Of a DNA stretch of 64,000 nucleotides, positions 10,040-20,500 are shown piece after piece (positions within the stretch are counted from its first letter, which is position 1; the number at the start of each line of letters is the position of its first letter). Source of the DNA: Ulva prolifera (taxonomy: Eukaryota; Chlorophyta; Ulvophyceae; Ulvales; Ulvaceae); NCBI GenBank assembly GCA_023078555.1, contig CM041201.1:1123713-1187712 (forward strand). Reading direction: 5' to 3'. The notes under the pieces are model-generated. The model made no database searches, was not told the origin of the DNA, and saw only the letters and a list, made by a program, of their open reading frames with translations. The position numbers and the translations under genes were made by a program.

Positions 10040-12462
10040 TTAGATCAGTCGCGGACGGAGCAACAGCTGGAGCCGAGGGGTAGCTGCCGTGTGGAGAAGG
10101 TTGTTGGAGAGCAGTTTGTTTCCGGAGCAGTAGCCCGGCGATTTGCTGGCTGCGACTGCCAATCTGTTCCATAGATTCGAATCTGATGGAAAATGCACAC
10201 TACGGACATGTGTCACCCACGCAAGAAGTGGCGCTACTGTCATCGACGTGACAGAGCGTACATATGTTCTCCAGTTACATGTACACACATCAGGCTGTTT
10301 CTCGCCCGCCCAAGAGGAAAAGACAAAACAACTGATATGCATCCGTTGCCGCGCATGCACTACTGCTGGCGTTGACGTTGCGTGTTGCGGTTGCAACTGC
10401 ATTGTCCCAGCTGGGCCCAGGTACGCTAGCCAGAACTGCCGTGGCTGCACCCCTGCTTTCCCTGACACCGCCCCAACCCAGTCCACATTGGCATGGTAAA
10501 ATCGGGCATTTGCCGGTGTTATAGCTGGCACGAACAGTGCAACGCCTGTCACGCAAGTTGCCTCCGTGAGTTGCAGCGACAAGTAACACTACAGACAAAC
10601 AGCATGGCGACGGTGCTTCAAGCGGAACAAGTTAATGCAAGGACGCAAACGAATGGCGCTGGTACTGAACTTTGACATTGTGGTTGGTACCCGCCGTTTC
10701 GAGCGCACGAAAATGGGCGTCATGCGTCAGCGAACCTCAGCCTCGGTTGCAACAACTCACGCCAGCCAGTGCATCACTGGGCGCACCTGGACTCCTTCAA
10801 CCAGAACCTCGGCTTAACAGCTCCTCACACGGCTGGGATTTATATGAGCAGGTGAGCATCACGACCGATGCACCTGCAATGGCATAGTGCTCAGGCAACT
10901 CCAGGTTCTCAAAAGCTGTATGGTTGATCGCCTTGTCAGGAGAGTCGCAGAACACTCTCTGACAGCATCTACAAGTGGCGTTCTGGTGCATGTTGCATAT
11001 CCTCAGAATTCGACGCTTTCACGGCCGCTGCAGGTCCGAAGGAGGATATTGCGCGGTGCAGCAGAAGAATCGCGGCAGTACAGTCAGCACTACACACGCA
11101 CATGCCGTCTCCTGCCCCTACAACGCCTCGCGCACATACAGCTACACAGTCTTCCAGCGCTACCAATTTGACAACAAACTATAAATCTCAAGGTATCACA
11201 GACGCAGGCGAGGGCTGCGTTCACGCACTGACTGGGATTGCTTTGATTTAGTACTGCGCGTGCTTCCTGGATAAGGTGACATGCATGTGCCAGCGCCGCA
11301 ACTCCTAAATTTGAAATGTCCAGCGTTCGTGGTGGTTCACAAACAGGAAAGGTAATGCGGCAGGAACCGGGCGTTGCTGTGTACACTGTGCCATGAGGAT
11401 GATTGAGCGGTTGATCGGTGCTGCAGGCTCGCATCTCTGTACTAGCAGCTATCCTGTTGCATCCACTGGATCCAGTCCTCGAGGTGGCTACTGGGCATGT
11501 AACTGCCTATGCACTTGCTACCTATTGGTCTGAGACATGCACTAGTATGTATCTGTCAAATGTAAGAGACTGGACTCTGCTAGCCAGGGGCAGAACGAGT
11601 AATTGGTCGACCGACTGTGTTCCATAGTCACTATTAGTACATCGATCAGTGGCTGTGAGCGATGGGTTCAGCGAAGCCAGGGACGCACCACGGGCACACC
11701 GCCGCTACAACTGTAACGCTTCACCGCTGTAGGTACAGTTGCCAGACGTTACAGACCCCTACTGGTGCGACTCAAGAGCCCCATGAGTCCACACAGCCCC
11801 CCCATGCATGCGACCATCAAACTCTTTCTTTGCTTCAACGGAGACTGATGCTGATTCCCATCCTGTGGTTGGGCAAGTCTCCGAACCCTCCAGGCTGCGC
11901 ACTTGCGTCGGACAGAACCGGGATGGACAACAGATGCAAAGGCGCAATGTTTGTTGCACTGGCCGTGCCCACGACATGCCATCGCCCCAGCAACATTCAG
12001 GCCGCATGCCATCCAACACCCACCAGAACAAGTGGCAGGCTCGTGCTGGGTTTGCCCGGGCACCGCCGTCCCGGAGCCCACACAGCCATCAACAATGGAG
12101 CATGTTCCACCCACGGCACCACACCCTGCAGTGAGCCACCATGGGATACATAGTCATGCATACATTGCTAGCACACGGGCACAGCTTGCACTCACGCACA
12201 CAAACTCCCACCTGCGGCCGCACCCAGGCGGCTGCAGTTGCTGCAAAACACGCCGCATGCATTGGAAACACTGCTGATTCAGCTCAGCAGAGGCCACAGT
12301 CGGACTCGCCGTGAGCGAGCCGTATGCAACTGCCAGGTTGACACCGCGGCACTCTAGCAGCCAGGGAGAGTTCTGTGCCACCCTCTTTCGAGAGACCCCC
12401 AGCAGCAGTCGACTGCAATGGGCCAACGGCAAGTCCAGTCGTCCGAGGGCAGCGCACGTCAT
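10040..12462 (-). CDS. Possible Cys-rich upstream exons of the kinase gene
   Basis: Several minus-strand open stretches upstream of the kinase look protein-like rather than random. They are 10380-10580 (includes ALFVPAITPANARFYHANVD), about 10840-10990 (ENLELPEHYAIAGASVVML), 11180-11434 (PGSCRITFPVCEPPRTLDIS, QCVNAALACVCD), 11750-12110 (Cys-rich in two frames) and 12190-12370 (LNQQCFQCMRRVLQQL). The spacing of Cys residues suggests a secreted, disulphide-rich ectodomain, which with the kinase would make a receptor-like kinase. I could not place splice sites or a clear membrane helix, so membership in one gene is inference. A cDNA alignment would decide. Confidence 0.4.
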
Positions 12463-13044
12463 TGCGGGCCCCTCGCCGCCCCAGTAACACGGGGGAGGGT
12501 GGCATTACGTAACGCACGCCATCCGCTCGTATGCCCCCCCCCGATCAAGCCGGCACGATCAAGCAGCTGCAGTAGGCGTTACCTATCGTAACAGTGGCGA
12601 TGTTGCCCCGCTGCCACACCCCTCCGACCGCAGCGGACCCTCACGGCGTCCCCGCACCACTGCCACGCTTTTCTTGCGGAGCTGGGCACCTGACAACATC
12701 GCGCGCACCCAGCCCACCTCGTGCAATAGCGATATTGCGCTAGCATTGTGGTGCAGGCGCTTGGGACCGGCCCCATCCTACCTGGTCATGCATGCCTTGC
12801 CGGCCGGCGCAGCCCCACCGGCGCCATGCCGCCCATGCCGGAAGCCCTCCGCGGTGATGTAGCAACCCTGTGAGTCGCCTCATGCATGCACCACCGCGCA
12901 GCCCCACCCCCTCGGATCTCAACTCGCTCCGTGACACGCGCATTGGCCTCCGAGGCGCACAGCGGCAGCGCCAATGCTCTCACCTCATGCCGCACGGACC
13001 TGGCGTCTAGGCAAAGCATCACTCAGGTGCAGAAGTGGTGCGTT
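12463..13044. other. Gap without recognised gene
   Basis: A GC-rich stretch between the phosphodiesterase gene end and the kinase region. No coding stretch, RNA gene or repeat is recognised. Confidence 0.5.
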
Positions 13045-16000
13045 TCACCGCTCCACTGATACGCCGCTCACCGACACGGAGCGCGACTCCGCGATCGAGC
13101 GGCTGCCGACGCGCTGCCCGCCCGGGCTCCACATTGCGCCCCCGCCATCGGCCTGCGCATGGTAGCTGTCCAGCTCCCCGGCGAGCGCCGCGCCCACGCG
13201 GTCCCCACCGGCCGACCACGCCATCTCCGCCGACGGCCGCTCATGTGCGCCCCCGCGGGCCGCCGCCATCGGCTTGTACGGCCCGGCCGAGTCCCGCCGC
13301 TCCGTGCGGCGGCGGCACCACACCCACAGGAAGCACGCCGCGATGAGCGTGGCGACGCACGCGAGCGTGATTGCGGCCGCGAGGGGCTGCGGCGGCGGGA
13401 CCGGGAGCGGGGGGGCCGTGCCGCCCATCTGCTCGCGGAGGTGGTCGAGCGCGCCCTGGTCGGCCCACGCGCGGCGGCGGCCGCTCGGCGCGGCCTGCGC
13501 GGCTCGCCATGCGGCGCCGGTGATCGGGCAGTCCATGAACACGCCGTCGATGCCGAGGCCGGCGGCGGTGGCCATGAGGGCGTCCATCTCGAGGTGCACG
13601 TCGCTGCGGAAGTCCAGCGCCATGAACTTGTCCTGCAGCACCGCGTGCCTTGTAGCGACAAATACGACTGCTGGTCTATATGAGGTGGAGGCTCGAGCCT
13701 GGGATTCAATGGTGGATCGTGACGCACGCACACGGTGGGCGTCCGGGAAAGGACGGGGAAAGCTGAACGATCCGCCCTGTGGAGCAACTACGTGTGTCTG
13801 TAGTTACAAAGGACAGAGGCCGGGCAGCGAGCCGTTGCTAGGAATACACACGCAAATCCACTCACGCAACTACGTGTGTCTGTATGCGTGGTTTACTTAT
13901 ACACCCTGGCCTATAATCCCTGAGATGATGCCCTGACGCCATGCCCCTGGCCAAGACCTCGGCCGAGCACGCGCGGTGCGGGTCACCCGGAACTGTCGCA
14001 TCAGCTCCCAACGCTGTAGCTCGTACCCCCGACCGCATTTCACTTCACACTCAGTGATATGCATGCACGCCTTCACATGCATGCTCGTGGAGGCGCGCTC
14101 AGAACCACAGTGAGCGCCGCTGCGAGAGGGGACACGCCGAGCGAAGTGGCTGAGGCGCACACCTCGTTGCGGACAGTCCAGGCATGCACAACGACTCCGA
14201 GGCTGTGGGCGAGCGCCACCCACTTGTGGCCGTTGGAGTCCCGCTGCGGCATCAGCTGCCGGTAGCCCGGCATCAGCTGCCGGTAGCCCTCGCTGAGGCG
14301 CCCCATGCACTGCCAGTGCGACATGTCGGGCTCGGCGCCGCTGGGGCACACGTCCTGGCCGCCGTTGTGGCACTCGGGGGCGCCCTTGGTGTCCAGCAGC
14401 AGGAACTTGTCAGGCCTGCAGGAAGAAATCGTCAGGCGTACAGGAGGAACGGCTTGCAGGAGGAACTTGTCAGGCCCTGCAGGAAGAAATCGTCAGGCGC
14501 ACAGGAGGAACGGCTTGCAGGAGGAACTTGTCAGGCCCTGCAGGACTGGCCATCATACACGTCAAGAAAACTAGGGTAAATCTGAAATCATTTGTTAACC
14601 TACATCTGGGCTGAATCCTTAAGATGACATGCGCATTGCATGGGCTACTCCTCTGTTGCTGTTCTATGTGATTGAACTTGTCAGAGCTGCAGTGCTCGAC
14701 ACCATGCATGCTGCACTGCATACCTGCTCCACTGCAATGGGGAATTGTTGGGCACAATCACATAGCATAGTCACATCTGCACTCGACATGGCGGCCCCTG
14801 AACTGCTGCGGGGCGTCCCAACACTGCTCGATTCTTCTCACGCAGTCCATGTCTTTGGCCATGCCATCTCAGCACACGTTTGTGCTGTCGACGGCCAGGC
14901 TGGCTGGAAATAGAGAGATGTGCAGATGCTTGCAAGACGGGCGGCGGGCGCTACAGCCTGTCAGGTGCGGTGCAGGAGGACATACGCAAGAGGAGAGGCC
15001 AGGGGCGTCCAGCTCGAGGTGAACTGCTCGCATTGCTGTGTTCTGTATAGACAACAGCACCAGGCACAGCAGCAATCTGCCTTGGCACACAGCGGTGCCT
15101 GTCTGTGGTGTGTGGGCGCAGAACAGGACAGCTATATCGCATCAAAAGTGGCTTGAGATGCAGATCAGAATGGCGTGGCAGGTGAGGCGCACCCGACACC
15201 GACGTTGCTGCTCAGGCTCGTCAGATTTTTCAGCATTTCGCCATCTGGCAGGCCATCTTGGCAAGACCTGAGCAGCACCATCGGGATGTCGTAGTTGTGC
15301 TTCCGCATGAGCGTGGAGAACTGCGCCAGCCCATCAAAGTTGAAGCACTGGATGACTAGCTTGCTCGCCTCAGACCTGGTGATGCCTGCGTCCAGGATCG
15401 CGTCCATCATCATCTCTGGCAGGTTCATAGGCTCCTTCTGCATGCACAAGAGTTGATGCAGCTGCGCAAAAGATGTGGCTGAAGCACCACAATGCAAACC
15501 TTTCACAGACTCGTGGAAGCGTACATGAACGAGAGCATGTACGGACGCCAGGATTTGACAGGACGAAAGGTGTCAGTGGATGCAGGGCATACCAGCAACA
15601 GACACGAAGTCGAGGGTGTGTCTGGCGTCAGTACACAGCAGACATTCAAGGCCTCATGCCAACCAAGGCAGCTAAAGTAAGACAAGCTGCGTTGCCCCGT
15701 TCCTGAGCAGGCAGGGCAGTTCGTACCAGCTCTGCGTGGTACTCCGGATGCTTGATTTCGATGTACAGCCCGACATCGACAGCCTGACCTTGCAGGTTCT
15801 TGAAGGCCACCAGGATCTCCTTGAACTCGAGCACCCGCAGCGGCGGGTTGGCGTGATTGTACTGCGCATCTCTGAATGGAAACGGCTGCAGGGAGCAGCC
15901 CTGGTCAGTATGAAGCCTTCAGGTCCAGATTGGCAGTGTCGTGGCGACGCAGCTGGATGCACACCGTGAGGGGATTTTTGCAGAAATACCTTTGCAATAT

Positions 16001-17230
16001 TATCGACACAAGGCCGCGTGGTCATGCATACATTCGAGCACAGGCTTAGGGCGTTTGTTGGCCTTGCACTATTGTCCGGGGCCACGTCGCTGCTGTTGCT
16101 GCAGTCAATGCCGTGCGACTGTCTGGCAGCGTCTGCTGGCTCAAACACAGTCGTGCGGTGGGAGAGATGAAGGCTCGTCCTCGGGCTGGAGCAGCCTGAT
16201 TGATGCAGCAGCAGGCGAGAGAACGTGCAGTGATGTGCCCGAGTCTCAAGGGGTGGTGTTGTCACATGATGGGAGTGCAGACAGTGAGCAAGCTGTGAGC
16301 TGCCAAGGCATGCTCTGTTTACACACCTGAATGGCACTCAGATTGTGGATCTCGTCGAATGTGAAGTCAGATACAAAGTAGCCTGTCATGTTTTCGCCAT
16401 GGACGAGCCTGCAGTAGCATTGGCCACAAAATTGCGAATGGAGCCAGCAGCGCATCATGTCAGAAGGTTTCATACAGGATGCACATATGATCGCCTGCCT
16501 ATTCTTCACGGCATGGCATGTAGACACCGCTTGGCCAGAGTGTAGCAGGGTGGTGCAGGGCTTTTACGCAGAGTACATCATGCTGACTCCAAGACAATCG
16601 GGCATACACTGTCTTGGGCTTCTGTTGGAATTGTTTATGGTCTTTGTCGCCTCTTTGCACAAGCTGCTTGATGTTCGTCGAATCGTCCAGCGTCAAGTCG
16701 TGACGTAGGACAAGCCTTCGGTCCTTTGTGCCAACTACGTCCATCTCCAGGTAGCTAGCTCCTTGCAAGATCGCTTCCTGCAAACGGCCGCACGCACGGG
16801 TGTACACAATGCGGCACAAGTCACTGAAGATGACTAGAGATCGTAAAGTTTTCTATTTCCGCCTTTCGTGATCCAGGCTACGTCGTCGTGACCAGATGCA
16901 TAACGGTTTCCATGGACGGCATCAGCATCGGCGGTTTGCACGATATTCGAGAACGAGGTACCTCATAAGATCTCATAGTTTCTTCTGGAAAGCTGCATGG
17001 TGATCCTCTGCATGCAGGCCTCGGATGTAGCGGGGAAAGATTCCGAACGTGCTGGCGCAGGCATACCTGCGTGACGGATGACCGCACCTGTGTCCAATGA
17101 TCAGAGGTGATGTACGAAACAGCTGAGAAGATATGACAGATTGCATCAAGGATGCTGCCACAAGGAGTACGAAGATCGACATGGCCCACATCGATTCAAA
17201 CGTTGCCTTAACGAAAGACTCCGTCGGCAA
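13045..17230 (-). CDS. Glycerophosphodiester phosphodiesterase with C-terminal membrane anchor
   Basis: GDPD enzymes cleave glycerophosphodiesters to glycerol-3-phosphate and an alcohol. Exon 1 (17230-17088) encodes a signal peptide (IFVLLVAASLM) followed by PLIIGHR. Exon 2 (17007-16962) completes the catalytic HRG and gives GSPCSFPEETMRSYE; phases 2 and 0 match. Later exons show GASYLEMDVVGTKD with RLVLRHDLTLDDSTN (from 16777; Glu and Asp metal ligands, second His), TGYFVSDFTFDEI (about 16400), VGLYIEIKHPEYH (about 15760), LVIQCFNFDGLAQF (about 15350), LGVVVHAWTVRNE (about 14190) and GIDGVFMDCPITG (last exon 13632-13045). After the TIM barrel comes a Pro-rich linker, one membrane helix (AAAITLACVATLIAACFLW) and a basic tail with Gly/Ser-rich end. 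The likely topology is an extracytoplasmic enzyme held by a C-terminal anchor. Some middle splice sites were not resolved. One intron holds a LINE fragment and another a MITE remnant. Confidence 0.88.
13803..13865 (-). mobile_element. 5'-truncated LINE 3' end with target-site duplication
   Basis: This 63-bp piece matches the last bases of the full-length LINE (43801 onward): both start on the plus strand GTTACAAAGGACAGAGG and run to CAAATCCACTCACGCAA. It is flanked by a 19-bp direct repeat GCAACTACGTGTGTCTGTA at 13784-13802 and 13866-13884. Extreme 5' truncation plus a long duplication is the signature of target-primed reverse transcription. It lies in an intron of the phosphodiesterase gene. 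Confidence 0.93.
14401..14543 (-). repeat. 60/61-bp tandem duplication at a GDPD exon start
   Basis: AGGAACTTGTCAGGCC occurs at 14401, 14461 and 14522, giving two near-identical units of 60 and 61 bp plus a partial third. On the minus strand each unit repeats a CTGCAG-acceptor followed by the start of the DKFLL exon. Only the copy at 14401 leads into the long open exon (DKFLLLDTKGAPECHNGG). Confidence 0.9.
14743..14826 (+). mobile_element. Diverged hAT-type MITE, copy 4
   Basis: The left end reads TTGTTGGGC followed by ACAATCACATAGC; the right end is GTCCCAACACTG. The element is shortened to about 84 bp and the flanks no longer show a duplication, so this is the oldest copy in the window. 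Confidence 0.7.
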
Positions 17231-17549
17231 TCATCGTGTACCAGCGCGCGAAATAGACTCCTGATCGCGACCTGTACGACGACACTGCAGCGTGCGTGCG
17301 ACTGCTTCCACGGCTTTGCTGCACGCTGGCATCGGTGGCAACGATTTGCCCTGACGCCACCGGTGCCTACTGCGAAATGGTCAGGCGCAAGTTCTCCGCT
17401 TGCACATGCGCTGAGCTTGAATGAGAAAGGAGGATGTAGGCAATGAAAGTCCAAACGTGTGTTTCAGCACGCTACGTTGGCACGATCTTTAGCAAATTGG
17501 GTGAATTTGAAACAGCCAAGGAGCCCAGCGGGAGTGGAGCACGCTCCCG
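17231..17549. other. Divergent intergenic region between GDPD and the FAM114-like gene
   Basis: This 319-bp stretch separates the start of the minus-strand phosphodiesterase and the start of the plus-strand FAM114-like gene, so it must hold both 5' regions. I see no clear TATA box or repeat. Confidence 0.5.
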
Positions 17550-20500
17550 ATGGAACCCACAGATCCTCCTGCAAAAATTGACGATGAATCGTCTGATGTT
17601 GGTCAGGATGTTGACGACGGAAATGTAGAAGGATTTGACGATGAAAACTGGGACTGCGACGACAGACGGGACACGGTGCAACCAGACGCAAACGCTACGG
17701 CAGACAATTCCGACTTAAAGCAAAAAGCCTCATTGCCCAGTGCCGTGAGTCCATTCATAGACTCTGATATCGCTGCTGCCGGGAATGATTTCTCGGAGAA
17801 GGCTAGCGTAGACAATGGGGAAGGCGCAGCCGCAGAGTCCACATCGCAGCCAACGGGCACGAATGGATGGGGTATCGGATCAACCTTGACAGCATTTGCT
17901 GGCGCGCTGCAGCAGGTGCGGCATGTTCCCTTTTGATGCGTTGCGCATCGTCCTGGTGCCTGTGATTCACGCCGATCATGCAGGACGTGAAAGAAATCTC
18001 AGACTCAATGAAAAATGCGATTCAGCACGTCAAAGAGGAATTTCAGGGCTCGCCAGAAAGCTTTCACGGCCTAGAGCCAGCTCGCCCTGAAGGTCTTTTG
18101 GCATTGGATCGATCCCCTTTCGACGATGACGAATTTCAGAACGGGCTAGAGGTAAGAACCTGGCACCAGTGTACGTCTGCAGCTGCGCAGGCATGCGGAC
18201 GTGGCTCTGAGGCGCAACCATGTGCAGGCCATAGACGAGCAGGTCGACCAACTGGCATCTGCAGCAGGTAAAGCTCTAGGATCCTTCTGGACTGGCCTTG
18301 GTGGAGCTCTGAACTCAGGAATGCAGGCAGCATCCAACATTGCCGGCCAGATTGAGACTGCCGCTGCTCAAGCTGCATCGCGTGTCAGCGAGACAACGAA
18401 AGAGCATGCTCCATGGTGCGCAGCATCCCCATCAACCCACGCCACTGGCTCCGCAACACTCCAGACCACCTGCACCTCCCATCTGCAGCATGACTGGGCC
18501 GCAATCTCCATCACCAGATGCCGTCTACCCAGGCCGTCCACTGTCACTCCCCTCACGCTCCCGCTGTCAATCAAGCGCTTCAGAACAAAACCCCAAGCAG
18601 CAAGCACCTTTCAAGCCGTCAGCTCAGCTGCTGCCATCCTCTGCTATCCTCCACTCCTGCGCTTCATATCAAACCCATGCAAAGCCGCACTCGAATCTGC
18701 AGCCCCTTGTCAACAGAAGTCACGACCACGTTACGACTGCAGGAGCGGACGCAGCGGTGGGGGCCGCACCAGCACCGGCGGCACGCTCGTGCTGCCCCCG
18801 GGCGGCCTCGTCGAGGATGAGTGGCAGGTCGTCGACCTCCTCGGCTCGCCGTCCACCTCCGTCGCTGCGTCATTCGAGCAGCTCTTCAAGCTCTACCGGG
18901 GCCCCCGCTTCGTCGACGACCTCGAGGCGATCGGCAACGAGGCGGCGCGCTCATGCAACCGCGTCCGCGCCGGCTTGCCCGGTGCGGTCCCCTGATATCA
19001 GCTAGTGGATCCAGCGTGCATGAGCGTGGGCCCCCCCGCCCGTGCGCATGACTGGACCCGTGTTCCGCCGCCGTGGCAGAAACACAGGTGCCGCTTCGTC
19101 CGGTGTCGCACGCATGCACCCGACTCCCACGTTCCATGCGCTCAGATCCATGCTCTCGAGCGGGCCGGTCTTGAGCCGCTGAGGCAGGTGAGTGTGCTGT
19201 GCCGGTCAGTGTTGCACTGACCTCAGCGTTGTGCCGTGCCGACGGGCATGCCGGCCGTGCCAGCGCGGCAACGCACATACGAGGAGCCCCGCCTCCAGTG
19301 CGGACCCCTCGCAGCCTCAGCATCCCGTTGTGTACTGCTGCCACACCGCGTCACCACACACACACACGCTGCACCCCACTCCAGGATCTCCGCTGGGCGT
19401 CGTTGTGTTGCTCACCAGCCCCATCCTTCCTGCATGCACCTGTCGCAGGATGATGTGTGCGAGGTGCCTGCGCAAAGCGCTCACCGCACGGGCCTCCCGC
19501 ACCGCATCCCACACAGCGGCCCGCGCCTCCCCCCCTGCAGCCCGCCTCCGTTGCGCACGCCCTGCCGCCTCCGCAGGCATTGTGCTTGGCGGCCGGAGCG
19601 ATGGCCAGTCGCGGCGGCCCTGGCGCCCCGCCGCGGTGCCGCTGTTGGGCCTCGGCGTCTGGCTCACCAGCCCCACTCACCCTGCATTCATCTGTCGCAG
19701 CATGCTGTGTGGGAGGTACCTGCGCAAAGTCCTTTCGGCACAGCAGCAGCCCACGCCTCCCTGCCTGCACGGAGCACCCCTGCAGACCGCTGTTGCCATG
19801 CCGCGTGCAGATGACAAGCGGGACGAGCTCGACGCGATCGTCGCCCGGACCTCCGCCTTCATCAACCTCATCGCCACCATCCCCCCCACCTCCGACTGCC
19901 TCAGTGCTGCGCGCGCCCTCACGCAGGACACCCCCCCCTCCTCCACCCCCGGCAGCGCGGCCGCGGCCGCCGCGAAGGGGGGCCCGCGCGAGGCGCTGGT
20001 CGTGATGTGCGGGGCCGCCGTCCAGCGCGCGGGCACGATGGCCGCGGGGGTGTCGTTCGAGACGCACGAGGCGGCGTGGGAGGGGCTGTGCCGCCTCCGA
20101 GCGGAGGGGCTGAAGCTGCTGGCGGAGTTCACGGCGCTGAGCGTGCAGCACGCCGCGTTCCTCGCGATGTGCCTCGAGGGAGGGGACGCTGCGGCGGCGG
20201 AGCTCGATTTCTCGGCAGGTGCCCACCCCTCCCCCCTGCGTGCCCTTGAGCTCCCCTCCCCTGGCGTGTTGTACGTACACACATGGGGCGTTCACGCCAC
20301 TAAGCATTGATTTGCTTGCGATCAGTCATAGCTCCACACCACCAGGCATTGATTTGCCTGATGCTGGAAGAGCCTTTGACATGAGAGCTGCACGAGGGCT
20401 GGGGGTGAGTGTGTGGGCCGTGCCGTGCCACATGCGGCTGCCATCAGTCGATGCCCTGGGCTCCGGCGAGGTGCTAGTGCATCGTCGCAGCTGTGCTCGC

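Noticed and set aside
16973-17230. Unspliced reading GHRCGHPSRRYACAS for the GDPD start
   Set aside because: Splicing at 17088/17007 restores the invariant HRG and the PEETMRSY block in consistent phase.
19351-20307. Minus-strand frame of 318 codons opposite the FAM114-like gene
   Set aside because: Arg/Gly-rich composition typical of a GC-rich shadow; the plus strand carries the family signature.
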